A stretch of 64,000 nucleotides of DNA from UMGS1279 sp045536815. GTDB lineage: Bacteria; Bacillota; Clostridia; Oscillospirales; Acutalibacteraceae. Positions 51,597 to 61,685 of the stretch are shown in pieces (the first letter of the stretch is position 1; each line of letters opens with the position of its first letter). The position numbers and the translations under genes are program-made. The notes under the pieces are model-generated. The model was given only the letters and a program-made list of their open reading frames with translations. It was not told the origin of the DNA and did not search any database. The DNA lies in the NCBI GenBank assembly GCA_045536815.1, contig JAZSOH010000004.1:43319-107318 (forward strand), written 5' to 3'.

Positions 51597-52832
51597 CTAA
51601 AATTCGTGTTTTTCCATTACCTCGGCAAGTCCGCCCTCAGAGGTTTCTCTATACTGATGCTTTAAATCAAGCCCGGTTTTTTTCATCGCCTCTATTACCT
51701 TATCAAGTGAAATTTTTCTGGTGTCGCTTAAGAAACTTGAGAGACTAACGGCATTGATAGCTCTCATTGCGGCAACGGCATTTCTTTCAATACAGGGTAT
51801 TTGCACAAGACCACAAACAGGGTCGCAGGTAAGCCCTAAATGGTGCTCTATTGCAATTTCGGCGGCATATTCTATTTTATCTAAACTAAGAGAAAAAAGT
51901 TCACTTAGTGCGGAGGCCGCCATAGCACAGGCCGAACCAACCTCTGCCTGACAACCACATTCTGCGCCTGAAATTGATGCGTTAGTTTTAATAAGATTTC
52001 CTATAAGTCCGCCCGTTTCAAGTGCCCTTATAACCTGCTCATCACTAATGCCGTATTTCTTTTGTTCATAGTAAAGTACTGCAGGCAAAACACCCGAAGC
52101 GCCACAGGTGGGTGCCGTTACAATTTCGCCAAAAGAGGCGTTTTGCTCACTTACCGCAAAGGCGTATGCGCAAACTATTCTGTTTTCCTTTGTTGACGGA
52201 CTTTCGTCGATATGCTGAATATTATAAAGCTGTTTTGCTTTTTTGTGAACGTTAAGTCCTCCGGGTAAAATTCCGCTATCCTTAAGACCTCTTTTTATTG
52301 CGGATTTCATAGCCTCCCAAATATTTGACATATATTCAAAAAAAGCCTCATCCTCAAATTTTTCTACATATTCAAATAGTCTTAGCTCGTTTTCTTCACA
52401 GTAATCACTAATTTCCTTAAAACTACTGTGGGGATATATTTTTTCAGGCGATATAATATCACTGTTTTCAAATCTTATACTGCCCCCGCCAACACTAAAA
52501 ACTCTTCTGCGGTCTATTTCCTTGCCTTGTGAAAAAGCAACAAGCTCTAAAGTATTTGGGTGGGGAAGGTTCTGCTCAGTCATATTAAATTCTACTGTAC
52601 ATTTTTTAGGAGCAAAACTTGAAACCGACACAACATCAGTTCCATGCCCTTTACCCGTTTTTGCAAGAGAACCGTATAAAATCACCTTAAACTCGTCAGC
52701 GGTCGGGTTTTCTTTTAAAAATGTCAAACAGGCTTTTTCAGGCCCCATTGTATGAGAACTCGAAGGTCCCCTGCCGATTTTGTAAAGTTCCCTAAGCGAT
52801 TCCATTTTAAATTGACTGTTTTGTTCTTTCAT
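51597..52832 (-). CDS. sdaA: L-serine ammonia-lyase (iron-sulphur L-serine dehydratase)
   Basis: 411 aa, single chain with the beta domain first (SRELYKIG-type start ESLRELYKIGRGPSSSHTMG) and the alpha domain last. Cluster-binding and active-site segments are APTCGASGVLP, SGAECGCQAEVGSACAMAAS and TCDPVCGLVQIPCIERNAVAAM. It deaminates serine to pyruvate. Clostridia often split it into two genes; the fused, E. coli-like form here is notable. The first ATG is used, with AAAGGA eight bases upstream inside the SDR gene, which it overlaps by 26 bases. Confidence 0.95.
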   Translation of the reverse strand: MKEQNSQFKMESLRELYKIGRGPSSSHTMGPEKACLTFLKENPTADEFKVILYGSLAKTGKGHGTDVVSVSSFAPKKCTVEFNMTEQNLPHPNTLELVAFSQGKEIDRRRVFSVGGGSIRFENSDIISPEKIYPHSSFKEISDYCEENELRLFEYVEKFEDEAFFEYMSNIWEAMKSAIKRGLKDSGILPGGLNVHKKAKQLYNIQHIDESPSTKENRIVCAYAFAVSEQNASFGEIVTAPTCGASGVLPAVLYYEQKKYGISDEQVIRALETGGLIGNLIKTNASISGAECGCQAEVGSACAMAASALSELFSLSLDKIEYAAEIAIEHHLGLTCDPVCGLVQIPCIERNAVAAMRAINAVSLSSFLSDTRKISLDKVIEAMKKTGLDLKHQYRETSEGGLAEVMEKHEF

Positions 52833-53718
52833 GACAACATTCCTTTAAACTTTCATAAATGTTTTCTGCAGAAGTAAAAATAAACTCGCTTTCTTCTTTT
52901 TTTACTGCTTTAAGCGGTTTTTTGTTTGGCGTACCCCAAATATTGAAAAATCTAGGGCCTATCCAAAAATTTTTTTCTGTACTATCAAAAAGACCCTTTA
53001 AAACCGAAAGCGCCGAAACTTCAGGGCTTTGAAAAATTATCTTCATCGGGTGTTTTATTATGGCAAAAATCAGTTTTGGGTAGTGGTTTGTAATACCTGT
53101 AAAGGTAATGCCTGGGTGGGTAACCGAAAGGCTTACTTTATCCTCATTTTCAAAGAGCTTAAAATGAGAAAAGGTTGAAAACCTTTTTGAATTACCATAA
53201 GCCAGACTATTTGCTTTCTTGCTACCAAAATCAATATCTTCGGGGTTTGTTTTGCTATACCCCAAAGCTATACTTGAAACCAGTATAACCTTGCCCGAAT
53301 TTTCTCTTAAGGTGGGCAAAAGCGCTTTAGTTAAAAAATAGGGGGATACAAAATTAATTTGAAAAAGATTATCAAACCCCTGCTTTGTTTTTGTTCTTTT
53401 AATGCTATAGGCTCCCGCATTATGAATTATAGCATAAAGCGGGATTTTTTTAAGCTCATCGGCCGCTTTTTTTACCGAAGACAAATCCTCCATATCAGCT
53501 TTAATGAACCTCGTTTCAAGGCCAGTAAACTTTACTGATAGCGCCTTTATTTGCTCTAAGGTTTTTTCTTCATTTCGATTTAGAAAAACTATATTTGCAC
53601 CAAGTTTTGCAAGAAAAAAGGCTATCTTTTCTCCTATTCCACCCGTTGTGCCGCTAATTGCAACCCACTTGCCGTCAAGCCTCTTTGTATTTTTTATAAG
53701 CCACTTTTCGAAATTCAT
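52807..53718 (-). CDS. Short-chain dehydrogenase/reductase family protein
   Basis: 303 aa. The NAD(P)-binding motif SGTTGGIG (TGxxxGxG type) is near residue 22, NAG (IHNAGAY) near 98, the catalytic Ser in VSSIALGYS and Tyr/Lys in YGNSKRF. A C-terminal extension of about 90 residues recalls retinol-dehydrogenase or WW-oxidoreductase-like SDRs. The substrate is unknown. It lies two bases after the epimerase gene and overlaps the serine dehydratase, in a four-gene operon. Confidence 0.85.
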   Translation of the reverse strand: MNFEKWLIKNTKRLDGKWVAISGTTGGIGEKIAFFLAKLGANIVFLNRNEEKTLEQIKALSVKFTGLETRFIKADMEDLSSVKKAADELKKIPLYAIIHNAGAYSIKRTKTKQGFDNLFQINFVSPYFLTKALLPTLRENSGKVILVSSIALGYSKTNPEDIDFGSKKANSLAYGNSKRFSTFSHFKLFENEDKVSLSVTHPGITFTGITNHYPKLIFAIIKHPMKIIFQSPEVSALSVLKGLFDSTEKNFWIGPRFFNIWGTPNKKPLKAVKKEESEFIFTSAENIYESLKECCHERTKQSI

Positions 53719-53720
53719 AA

Positions 53721-54569
53721 TTACCCAAAAATAATGCTATGAAGATTTTCGAAGGTACTGCCCTTGTCAAGAGATATTATACCCTCTTTTTCGGTGATAT
53801 CAAAGCTGCTGCCTTCCACGTCGGGAAGGCCAAGCCATGGCTCAAGACAAATATAAGGTGCCAAATGCTTATGCCACAAAAAGAAGGTTGGCGCATCTGG
53901 AAATTCCATTCTTATTTTTCTTTTGTTTTTGCGGTTTCTAAGGGTTGCCGCCCTTGCAGGACAGTTTCTGAAAACAAGTGCATCTATAATAAAATCTTTA
54001 TCGTAAAGGGGTAAAACCTTACTATCTCTAAGCATAGGGCGGGTATCATTTGCTACAATATTGCCATAAAGCATACTTGCGTCCAGGTTTATTTCCTCAT
54101 CAAAAACTATATCATAGTCTTCAATTCCCTCGGGGGTCCAAAATCCTTCATGAGAGCCAATGGAAAAGTACATTGTACCGTCGCTTTTATTATCTACCCT
54201 ATAAACTGTATCTATTTTATTTTTATCAAGGCGATAAGTCACCCTTAGTTCATAATCAAAAGGAAAGCATTTTTTAGTTTCTGCATTAGAAGTATGTAAA
54301 AAGGTTGCCTCATTTTCGCTACTGCTTTCAACTTCAAATATAGTATCTTTGGCATAGCCGTGTTTTTTAAGGGTATATTCTTTGCCGTTTAGAATATATT
54401 TATCCTCTTTAAGACCGCCGCAAATTGGAAAAAGAAGCGGAGAAACGCTACCCCAAATATCAGGGTCTTTTTTCCACATTTGTTCTTTGCCTTCGAAGAT
54501 AACACTTGTAAGCTCTGCCCCGAGCGGATTGATTTTAACATCTAACACATCGTTTTTAATTGTTACCAT
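53721..54569 (-). CDS. Aldose 1-epimerase-like protein (LacX type)
   Basis: 282 aa. Galactose-mutarotase fold: GAELTSVIFEGKEQMWKKDP, then PLLFPICGGLKEDKYILNGKEY and LKKHGYAKDT (probable active-site His), IGSHEGFW (second His) and CLEPWLGLPD with a Glu in the usual C-terminal catalytic position. The spacing fits the LacX subfamily, which acts on an unspecified sugar anomer. GGAG is well placed before the ATG. It overlaps the GNAT gene by 14 bases. Confidence 0.88.
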   Translation of the reverse strand: MVTIKNDVLDVKINPLGAELTSVIFEGKEQMWKKDPDIWGSVSPLLFPICGGLKEDKYILNGKEYTLKKHGYAKDTIFEVESSSENEATFLHTSNAETKKCFPFDYELRVTYRLDKNKIDTVYRVDNKSDGTMYFSIGSHEGFWTPEGIEDYDIVFDEEINLDASMLYGNIVANDTRPMLRDSKVLPLYDKDFIIDALVFRNCPARAATLRNRKNKRKIRMEFPDAPTFFLWHKHLAPYICLEPWLGLPDVEGSSFDITEKEGIISLDKGSTFENLHSIIFG

Positions 54570-55062
54570 TTATATTCTCCTTTTGATAGGCAAGCCTTTC
54601 TTCGCCGTTTTTAAGATAAATTATTCCGCAATATGTAAAACCATATTTCAAAAGTGATTTTTGCATTGGAATATTATCTCTATGGGTATCTATTTTAATA
54701 TTGCCGATTTTAGAAAAACAAAAGTCGTAGCAAAATGCCGCGACACCCTTGCCATGCGCGTTTTTGCTTACTGCAATACGGTGAATAACGCCGTAAGGCT
54801 TACTACTCAGCCACTTGCCGTCATAAATTTTCAGGTAGGTTGGGTCCTCGCCCTCAAAAAAGCAAAAAACTGCCAAAATCTCGCCGTTTTCTTCACAAAT
54901 GTAGCAATTTTCGTCTTTAATATCGTTAACTATAAGTTCTCTTTGTGGGTAATTACCCTGCCACTGCATATTGTTGCCACTTAGACGCATAAACGCCTTA
55001 GCGTCTGCATAAATATTCATTATTGTTTCTAAATCTCTATTAAAAGCCTGTCTTATTTTCAT
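54556..55062 (-). CDS. GNAT family N-acetyltransferase
   Basis: 168 aa. The acetyl-CoA site is IHRIAVSKNAHGKGVA (beta-4 strand and the R/Q-x-x-G-x-G/A loop), followed by DTHRDNIPMQKSLLKYGF (typical GNAT C-terminal helix and beta-bulge). ILAVFCFFEGED is the central strand. The acceptor is unknown. It is the first gene of the operon with the epimerase, SDR and serine dehydratase, with its own promoter. Confidence 0.88.
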   Translation of the reverse strand: MKIRQAFNRDLETIMNIYADAKAFMRLSGNNMQWQGNYPQRELIVNDIKDENCYICEENGEILAVFCFFEGEDPTYLKIYDGKWLSSKPYGVIHRIAVSKNAHGKGVAAFCYDFCFSKIGNIKIDTHRDNIPMQKSLLKYGFTYCGIIYLKNGEERLAYQKENINGNN

Positions 55063-55115
55063 CCTTTTCTCCTAGCCAAAGCATTTAAACCCAAACCTTA
55101 GATTTCATTATCTAG

Positions 55116-55144
55116 ATTATACTACAGTTTTAAGTTTTTTCCAA
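55116..55144 (-). promoter_or_regulatory. Sigma-A promoter of the GNAT-epimerase-SDR-sdaA operon
   Basis: Minus strand: TTGGAA (complement of 55139-55144), 17 bases, TATAAT (complement of 55116-55121). Confidence 0.7.
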
Positions 55145-55173
55145 CCCCATTTTTAACCCTAAATTTTTATTTG

Positions 55174-55202
55174 TTTACAACAAAGAATAAATATGTTAAA
55201 AT
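55174..55202 (+). promoter_or_regulatory. Sigma-A promoter of the aminopeptidase
   Basis: TTTACA, 17 bases, TAAAAT; transcription would start about 27 bases before the ATG. Confidence 0.7.
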
Positions 55203-55235
55203 AAATTTACTTTAACTATTTTATGAGGTGGTTTT

Positions 55236-56459
55236 ATGCAAAAAAGAAAACTTAGAGCATACGCAAAACTTATTGCGACAAAGGGCGTAAATATTCAAAA
55301 AAAGCAATGGGTTATTATAAATGCCGAACTTGACCAACCCGAGTTTATTGAAATTTTAGTAGATGAATGCTACAAAGCAGGAGCGGGAGAGGTTGAGGTT
55401 AGGTGGAGTCATCAGCCCCTTACAAAGCTGAGTGTTCGCCACAAATCTCTTAAAACTCTCTCTAAAACTGAGGAGTGGGAGCTTTCCCGTATGGCGCTTC
55501 AGGAAAAAATGCTTCCTGCTATGATTTATATTTTATCCGACGACCCCGACGGTCTTGCAGGTGTTAACCAAGAAAAATATGCAAAGGCTATGCAGTCAAA
55601 AAGAAAGGTTATTAAACCCTTCAGGGATAGAATGGATAACCATTATCAGTGGTGTATTGCAGCGGTGCCCGGCGTAAAATGGGCGAAGAAGCTTTTCCCC
55701 GCTCTTAGCAAAAAACAGGCTATAGAAAAGCTTTGGGAGGCAATTTTAGTGGCTTCCAGAGCCGATATAGACCCTCAAAAGCAGTGGGAAGAGCACAACA
55801 AAACTATTGCGGAAAAATGTGAGAAGCTTAATTCACTTAACCTTGCAAGTCTGCACTATACCGCCTCTAACGGCACCGACCTTACCGTAGGGCTTATTAA
55901 GGGTACAAACTTCTTAGGCGGCGCGGGCGATACTATTGAGGGTATTACCTACAACGCAAATATCCCAAGCGAAGAGGTATTTATTTCCCCAATGAAAGGC
56001 AAGGCCGAGGGTATTGTTTATTCGAGCAAGCCTTTTTCCTACCAGTCAGAGCTTATTGAAAATTTCTCCCTCACCTTTAAAGACGGCAAGGTTGTTGCCT
56101 ACAAAGCAGAGAAAAACGAAGAGCTTCTTGGCAAGCTACTTTCGATGGACGAAAACGCTTCCTACCTTGGTGAATGTGCATTAGTTCCCTTTGATTCTCC
56201 CATAAACACTTCGGGAATTTTATTCTACAACACCCTTTTTGATGAAAACGCTTGTTGCCACTTGGCGCTTGGCGCAGGTTTTAATGACTGCGTTATAGGT
56301 TTTGAGAACAAAACCTTTGAGGAATGTGTTGAAATGGGTATTAACGATTCAATTATTCACGAAGACTTTATGATAGGAACCGAAGACCTTAAAATTGTTG
56401 GCACCGATTTTGGCGGAAAAGAAATAGAAATTTTCAAAAACGGTACCTGGGCAATTTAA
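55236..56459 (+). CDS. Aminopeptidase, M29 (thermophilic/AmpS) family
   Basis: 407 aa dimetal aminopeptidase, cytoplasmic. The N-terminal Rossmann-like domain (QWVIINAELDQPEFIEILVD, ARSWxH-type segment RWSHQPLTKL) is followed by the metal-binding part: NIPSEEVFISPMKGKAEG, GECALVPFDSPI, CCHLALGAGF and IHEDFMIGTEDLKIVG supply the conserved Glu, His and Asp ligands. TGAGGTGG precedes the ATG. It is monocistronic, with a terminator after it. Clostridial members are general peptidases. Confidence 0.95.
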   Translation: MQKRKLRAYAKLIATKGVNIQKKQWVIINAELDQPEFIEILVDECYKAGAGEVEVRWSHQPLTKLSVRHKSLKTLSKTEEWELSRMALQEKMLPAMIYILSDDPDGLAGVNQEKYAKAMQSKRKVIKPFRDRMDNHYQWCIAAVPGVKWAKKLFPALSKKQAIEKLWEAILVASRADIDPQKQWEEHNKTIAEKCEKLNSLNLASLHYTASNGTDLTVGLIKGTNFLGGAGDTIEGITYNANIPSEEVFISPMKGKAEGIVYSSKPFSYQSELIENFSLTFKDGKVVAYKAEKNEELLGKLLSMDENASYLGECALVPFDSPINTSGILFYNTLFDENACCHLALGAGFNDCVIGFENKTFEECVEMGINDSIIHEDFMIGTEDLKIVGTDFGGKEIEIFKNGTWAI

Positions 56460-56474
56460 TTAAAATAGTATGAA

Positions 56475-56508
56475 AAAACCGCAAGGATTTTCTCCTTGCG
56501 GTTTTGTT
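56475..56508. terminator. Bidirectional terminator after the aminopeptidase
   Basis: AAAACCGCAAGGA pairs with TCCTTGCGGTTTT (13 bp), loop TTTTC, T-rich both ways; convergent with the 1052-aa gene. Confidence 0.88.
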
Positions 56509-56509
56509 T

Positions 56510-59500
56510 TTAGTATGTTTCCAAAATACAGCCTGTATTTTGTGCGGTGACTGTTGCCTTTACGTATGCATAGCCATCGCAAACGGTGAACTCTAAGTCC
56601 TTTTCGTTCCAAACGTCGTAGAACTTTGCACCCTCTTTGTAAGGCACCTTAATTACATCACCCATATAGGTATGATAACTACGGTTGTAGAGGTTGTAAA
56701 TTGTTCTATTTTCGCCCGGGAAGATATTAACGCAAACTGCATCACAAGGAGCATCTATCATAGTTTCAGGTGTGTCAGATGCATAGCAGTCGCCATATTC
56801 CTTCTTGATTTTGAATGCCTTTGCAAGATATTCTTTACCCTTTGTTTCGTCGGTATCCCAGAAGGAATCGTAAATTGCTTCGGCGTTAAAGAAGGTTGCC
56901 TTCATAGGCTGCCACGAAAGCTTTCTAAGAGCCATAGGTAAGATAAGCTGAACAATTTTTGGGAATGCAAAACGGTAAATATCGGTCAGCACTCTACCAT
57001 ACTCGTCAGAACCGTTTTCGCAGTGTGAACCCTGTTCAATGAGTTCGTTAATTGAGTCCAAAATATAGTAGCTGATATTACAGTCAATATATCTTGCATT
57101 AACGTCGGCCGCATAGTACTCGCCATAAAGAATAAGGTCGTCAGGTGTTACATCCTTAAGGGCGGTAATAAAATAACGGTCGGTTTTAAGTAGGTTGGAG
57201 GGGTACTCGTGCTTATGATTTTTGTTAAAGCACCTATTATCAACACGAAGGCTAAACTCATCAACATAGAAAATCTTGGTTTTCATTGATTTGTAAAGGT
57301 GCTGATACATTTTAAGTACGTGATTTCTCCACTCAGGCTCGGCGTGGCACATTCTATATGCGTGAGGACCGCAAGTAATATGTTTACCAACCTCGGTTTC
57401 TACACAGTACTCGGGATAGAATTCCTTAAACTGCGGATATTCATCAGTAAGAAGGGTTGGGTGGCAGTAGAGAGAAATCTCAGCACCTGTTTTCTCAGAT
57501 ACATCCTGCAAAGCTCCTCTAAAGTTTTCAAGTCCGCCCATTCGCTCAAAGTCACTATCACCGAAGTTGCCCCAACGCATCGGCCCTTGGTCTTTGTCGG
57601 TTTTTGTCCATCCCCAAAGGTGTAAGATATCGGGGGTAACGCCGTGAACGCGGGTCATTTCATCCATAACATATTGGAAATTGTACTGCTTTGTATCGGG
57701 ATTATACCAAATAATATTTTTGGTGAAATCGTAACGCTCCATAAAGTCGCGGATTTCGGCGCAAAGCCAGAAAAGCTTTCTATACCACATTTTATCCTGA
57801 CAGTTAAAAGGCTCATACCAGCTGGCAAGCCATTTTTTATAGCGGTTGTATGCTTCGTGCCAGTCACCTTCGTGAACAAACATAGTGGTTTCGGTACCTT
57901 TGAAAATTGAACCGGGAGTAAGCTTTATGTAAAGGCCTGAATATTCAACATAAGCCTCGGTGTTTCCGTTTTCTTTAACAAGAGCATATTTTCTAACCTT
58001 AAGGTCACGCTCTCTTGTTGTTATACCAAAACCTGCGCCCTCTTTTGGTGAGAAAATATCCATAAACTGCATTGGGTAGGAAGGAGCCGACTCCTCATAA
58101 ACATAGCAGTCGCCATTACTTTCTTTATTCTGGTATTTGGGTAGGAAATACCAGGTATCTTTATAGCTTTTATACTCTATACTGCTGATTGCAGGGAAAA
58201 TAACACCCAAAGAAGCCTCCTCTTTGCCCCTATTTACAAGGTCCATAGAAAGCTTAAAGCCATCTTTTTCCGTCGGAGCAAAGAAAACAGTGATTTCGAA
58301 ATTTTTATAACCGTAAACGATTTTTGCTTCTTCCTCATCTACAGTAATAGCTTTTCTAACAAATTTTTCTACAACCTCGCCATTATCCCTAACCTTAAGT
58401 AGCGCACCACTGATTTTAAAGGTATCAGAATATGCCGAAACTGCCTTTTGCACGGTAAGGCCGTCTAATGTATTAAGTTCTAATACAAAACCGCCCTTTT
58501 CAAGTGTTAAAATGTCGCCATCAAGAGAAACATTTGCCGCCTTATTAAATTTTTTCTCGGCAGTTTTTACCCTCTGGGGGAACATTTCGGGTAAAATGCA
58601 CTCTGCCTCTTTACCAAGTGTTAAAGCGGCAAGAGAAATATCGGTATCAAGCATACGGGTTTCAAAAGAGATTGACTTAATCTTCTTATCATAAACCTTA
58701 ACACCATATACGCCCATTTCACCAACAAGCTCGTGACGCATTGTGCGAACGTTTGTGGGTAAGCATTCGTCTACTGTGCCGTCTTCGTAGTTTACAAGCA
58801 CAGCAAAACGCTCAATATCGTTAACAATAAGGGGTTTTAAAATTTCGCAACCTGCGGTACCCAAAATTACGTGACCGCCCGGAGTACCAAAACCGTATCT
58901 TTCATAGTTAAACTTATCCATATAAAGAGCAAAATATACCTCTTTAGCGGTATCGTTAACCTCTACAGTAACGGCACTTGCTCTGCTTATTGGTTGGCAA
59001 AGCTTTCTCTCGGCCATCTTAGTAAAGTTATCAATAATTTCTGCGTTCTCCTTATCAGGCCCAACAGGAGGACGAACAATTTTATCTTCTAAAACAAAGG
59101 GGATTTGCGTATCTTTTGTCGCTACAGCACCAATGTTTGCAGTGATAGGTGCAGACGGCAAAGTATCGTTAAAATCTTTAGTTAAATCAACAGTCTTATA
59201 GCCCTTGGCCTCGGTAGGACCGGAAAGCCTCTTTGGAAGCTCAGACTCCTTACAGGTATAAAGGTCAATAACCTCGAATTCCATCTTCTTTTGACGGGAA
59301 TCAAGCTCAAGCTTTAAATAGTCATAGGTCTTGCCGTTTGTTTTTACAGCAACCGTATATGCATTACCGTCAAAAACAAGGTCGTGTTGGCAAACAAGAG
59401 GCTCCTCTTCATCGCCCACTACACCAAAAATTACACCGATAATTTGAACTTTTTTGCGGTAGATACCAATACTTTTATATGTAAGCACCAAATAATCTTC

Positions 59501-59668
59501 AGTTTCTACCTTTTCGCTTCCCTTTGCAACGTAGTCTCTAACCAAAAGGCCCTCGCCGTCTAAGATACTAAGCTTTTCAAAAAGAGCCTCGTATTTAACG
59601 GTTTCGCCTACGGTTTTTTTAAGCCCATCGTCGCCGGTTTTAAAATTGTACGTAAGTAAATTTTTCAT
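56510..59668 (-). CDS. Large cytoplasmic glycoside-hydrolase-like protein (perhaps DUF6259-type)
   Basis: 1052 aa, no signal peptide. The N-terminal half is beta-rich (supersandwich-like, about 1-560). The second half looks like a TIM barrel: DILHLWGWTKTDKDQGP, GAEISLYCHPTLLTDEYP, CGPHAYRMCHAEPEWRNH and KIFYVDEFSLRVDNRCF, in which the Asp-Glu of YVDEF may be catalytic. A C-terminal beta domain follows. The layout recalls clan GH-D-like enzymes and DUF6259 proteins. I cannot name the substrate. It is divergent from the ABC pair, with promoters facing away across about 50 bases, so uptake or export and intracellular glycan cleavage may share control. Confidence 0.65.
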   Translation of the reverse strand: MKNLLTYNFKTGDDGLKKTVGETVKYEALFEKLSILDGEGLLVRDYVAKGSEKVETEDYLVLTYKSIGIYRKKVQIIGVIFGVVGDEEEPLVCQHDLVFDGNAYTVAVKTNGKTYDYLKLELDSRQKKMEFEVIDLYTCKESELPKRLSGPTEAKGYKTVDLTKDFNDTLPSAPITANIGAVATKDTQIPFVLEDKIVRPPVGPDKENAEIIDNFTKMAERKLCQPISRASAVTVEVNDTAKEVYFALYMDKFNYERYGFGTPGGHVILGTAGCEILKPLIVNDIERFAVLVNYEDGTVDECLPTNVRTMRHELVGEMGVYGVKVYDKKIKSISFETRMLDTDISLAALTLGKEAECILPEMFPQRVKTAEKKFNKAANVSLDGDILTLEKGGFVLELNTLDGLTVQKAVSAYSDTFKISGALLKVRDNGEVVEKFVRKAITVDEEEAKIVYGYKNFEITVFFAPTEKDGFKLSMDLVNRGKEEASLGVIFPAISSIEYKSYKDTWYFLPKYQNKESNGDCYVYEESAPSYPMQFMDIFSPKEGAGFGITTRERDLKVRKYALVKENGNTEAYVEYSGLYIKLTPGSIFKGTETTMFVHEGDWHEAYNRYKKWLASWYEPFNCQDKMWYRKLFWLCAEIRDFMERYDFTKNIIWYNPDTKQYNFQYVMDEMTRVHGVTPDILHLWGWTKTDKDQGPMRWGNFGDSDFERMGGLENFRGALQDVSEKTGAEISLYCHPTLLTDEYPQFKEFYPEYCVETEVGKHITCGPHAYRMCHAEPEWRNHVLKMYQHLYKSMKTKIFYVDEFSLRVDNRCFNKNHKHEYPSNLLKTDRYFITALKDVTPDDLILYGEYYAADVNARYIDCNISYYILDSINELIEQGSHCENGSDEYGRVLTDIYRFAFPKIVQLILPMALRKLSWQPMKATFFNAEAIYDSFWDTDETKGKEYLAKAFKIKKEYGDCYASDTPETMIDAPCDAVCVNIFPGENRTIYNLYNRSYHTYMGDVIKVPYKEGAKFYDVWNEKDLEFTVCDGYAYVKATVTAQNTGCILETY

Positions 59669-59737
59669 ACCTTTTTCCCCTTTGGGTTTTGTTTTTTTAC
59701 CTATATTTTGGCTTTAAAACACACCAAATATAAGCAT

Positions 59738-59766
59738 AATATAACATTTATATTTTTGTGTGTCAA
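59738..59766 (-). promoter_or_regulatory. Sigma-A promoter of the 1052-aa gene
   Basis: Minus strand: TTGACA (complement of 59761-59766), 17 bases, TATATT (complement of 59738-59743). Confidence 0.75.
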
Positions 59767-59818
59767 GCATAATTTTCATGTATTTAAAAGTTTTTCTGTT
59801 TCTCATGGTTTAAATGTG

Positions 59819-59847
59819 TTGACAGGCTGTTTTTGTGGTGTTATTAT
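59819..59847 (+). promoter_or_regulatory. Sigma-A promoter of the ABC exporter pair
   Basis: TTGACA, 17 bases, TATTAT; divergent from the 59738-59766 promoter. Confidence 0.72.
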
Positions 59848-59879
59848 CTTATTAAAGTATTTAAGGGAGGATGAAGAAA

Positions 59880-61685
59880 ATGGTAGAAAAAAAGAGCAAA
59901 TTAAAGCTCCCTTTAAGACGAATTTTTTCTAATAATATTTTCATGCTTAGGCTTATAACCCGCTCATCAAAAACAATTATTTTTTGGAACCTGCTTTTAA
60001 GCACGCTTGGTTCCTTGTCTGATTTTTTATTTTATACACTTTTACTTAGATATATAGTTAATAGCATAGCAAACGGAGGAGATTTTAAAAACCTTGCTAT
60101 AATGGTTTTTGTTTCCTTCGCGGCACAATTTATTTACTTTTTAATTAATAGCATTTATTACAGCAAATTTTATGAACTTCAAATGAACAATGTGCAAAGC
60201 GGTCTATACCAAACTGTTTTTGAAAAAGCAGTCTCCGTAGACCTAGACTGCTTTGAAAACCCTGAATATTATAATAAGGTTGTAAAAGCACTGAGCGAAT
60301 GTACTACTAGAGTAAATTCTATGATAAACCTTGTAAATGCTTTGTTTTATCGAATTATAAATTTTTCTACTAATTTCGCTCTTCTTGCTGCTATTGACCC
60401 CGCGCTTTTCATATTTGCAGCTATTCCGCTTATCGGCGTACCTATGTCAGCAAAAATCAACAAATGGGGTGTTGCAAGAACAAACGAAACAAACGAGGTT
60501 AACCGTTACCGTGACTATTCTAAAAGGGCATTTTATCTTTCAGATTACGCAAAAGAATTAAGGCTAACCAATATGCCGGAGCTTTTAATTAAAACCTTCA
60601 AAAAGGCGGGGGACGAAAATTATCGTCTTCTTTTAAAATATGGCAGACGAATAGGCATATTTCAATATATTCTCTCCACCATCAATGAAGTAATAAGCGG
60701 TCTCGGTGCTACTATATATGCAGCCTTTAAAACCCTTGTTTCACATACTATTTCCTACGGCGATTGTGTTATTGTATTTAACTCTGTTGCCTCAATTTCC
60801 TATGCTCTTACCGATTCGGCTAATATTTTTTTGCGCTTTCAAGAATCCGCTCTTTTTATAGAAAATCTTCGCACATTTTTAAATATTGAACCCAAAATTA
60901 AAAGTGGCACCATTCCCCCTTCCAAAAAAGGCTCTTTGAAGATGGAAAACGTTTCTTTTAAATATGAAGGCGCAAGTGATTATGCCATTAAAAATATTTC
61001 TTTGGAAATAGGGGAAAACGAAAAAATCGCAATAGTTGGTCAAAACGGCTCAGGAAAAACCACACTTGTAAAGCTGCTTCTTCGCCTTTATGATGCAGAA
61101 GGCACCATAAGCTATAACGGTACTGATATTAAAGATTTAAAACTAGAAAAGTACCGTGAAATGTTTTCTGCCGTTATGCAGGATTTTCATATTTTTGCCC
61201 TAACTGCCGCACAAAACGTGCTATTAAGACCAAACGAAAAGGGAGATAATGAAAAGGTTGTTTCTTCCCTAAAAAAAGCAGGGCTTATAGATAAGATAAA
61301 TTCTTTTCCTCAAAAAGAAAATACACTTATGACAAAGGAATTTGATTTAAGCGGCGAACTTCTTTCGGGCGGAGAACAGCAAAAACTTTCTATCGCCCAC
61401 GTTTATTCCAAACCCTCTAATTTTGTAATATTAGATGAGCCCTCTTCCGCTCTTGACCCTATTGCAGAATATGAAATGTATGAGAAGATGTACAAAGCCT
61501 GTGAAAACTGTTCTATGATTTTCATTTCTCATAGACTCTCTTCTGCCGTAGGAGCCGACAAAATTTATATGATGGATAAGGGTGAACTTGTTGAAAGCGG
61601 CACCCACGAAGAACTTCTTTCTAAAAACGGTCCCTATGCAAAAATGTTCCGCCGACAAGCAGAAAACTATACGGAGGTGGAATAA
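59880..61685 (+). CDS. ABC exporter half-transporter 1 (membrane and ATPase fused)
   Basis: 601 aa. Six membrane helices (about 25-320) are followed by the nucleotide-binding domain with GQNGSGKTTLVKLL (Walker A), MQDFHIFA (Q-loop), LLSGGEQQKLSIAHVYS (signature), FVILDEPSSALDP (Walker B and catalytic Glu) and ISHRLSS (H-loop). The start is the second ATG (MVEKK), nine bases after GGGAGG; the first ATG abuts that site. It is coupled to half-transporter 2 by overlapping TAATG. Confidence 0.92.
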   Translation: MVEKKSKLKLPLRRIFSNNIFMLRLITRSSKTIIFWNLLLSTLGSLSDFLFYTLLLRYIVNSIANGGDFKNLAIMVFVSFAAQFIYFLINSIYYSKFYELQMNNVQSGLYQTVFEKAVSVDLDCFENPEYYNKVVKALSECTTRVNSMINLVNALFYRIINFSTNFALLAAIDPALFIFAAIPLIGVPMSAKINKWGVARTNETNEVNRYRDYSKRAFYLSDYAKELRLTNMPELLIKTFKKAGDENYRLLLKYGRRIGIFQYILSTINEVISGLGATIYAAFKTLVSHTISYGDCVIVFNSVASISYALTDSANIFLRFQESALFIENLRTFLNIEPKIKSGTIPPSKKGSLKMENVSFKYEGASDYAIKNISLEIGENEKIAIVGQNGSGKTTLVKLLLRLYDAEGTISYNGTDIKDLKLEKYREMFSAVMQDFHIFALTAAQNVLLRPNEKGDNEKVVSSLKKAGLIDKINSFPQKENTLMTKEFDLSGELLSGGEQQKLSIAHVYSKPSNFVILDEPSSALDPIAEYEMYEKMYKACENCSMIFISHRLSSAVGADKIYMMDKGELVESGTHEELLSKNGPYAKMFRRQAENYTEVE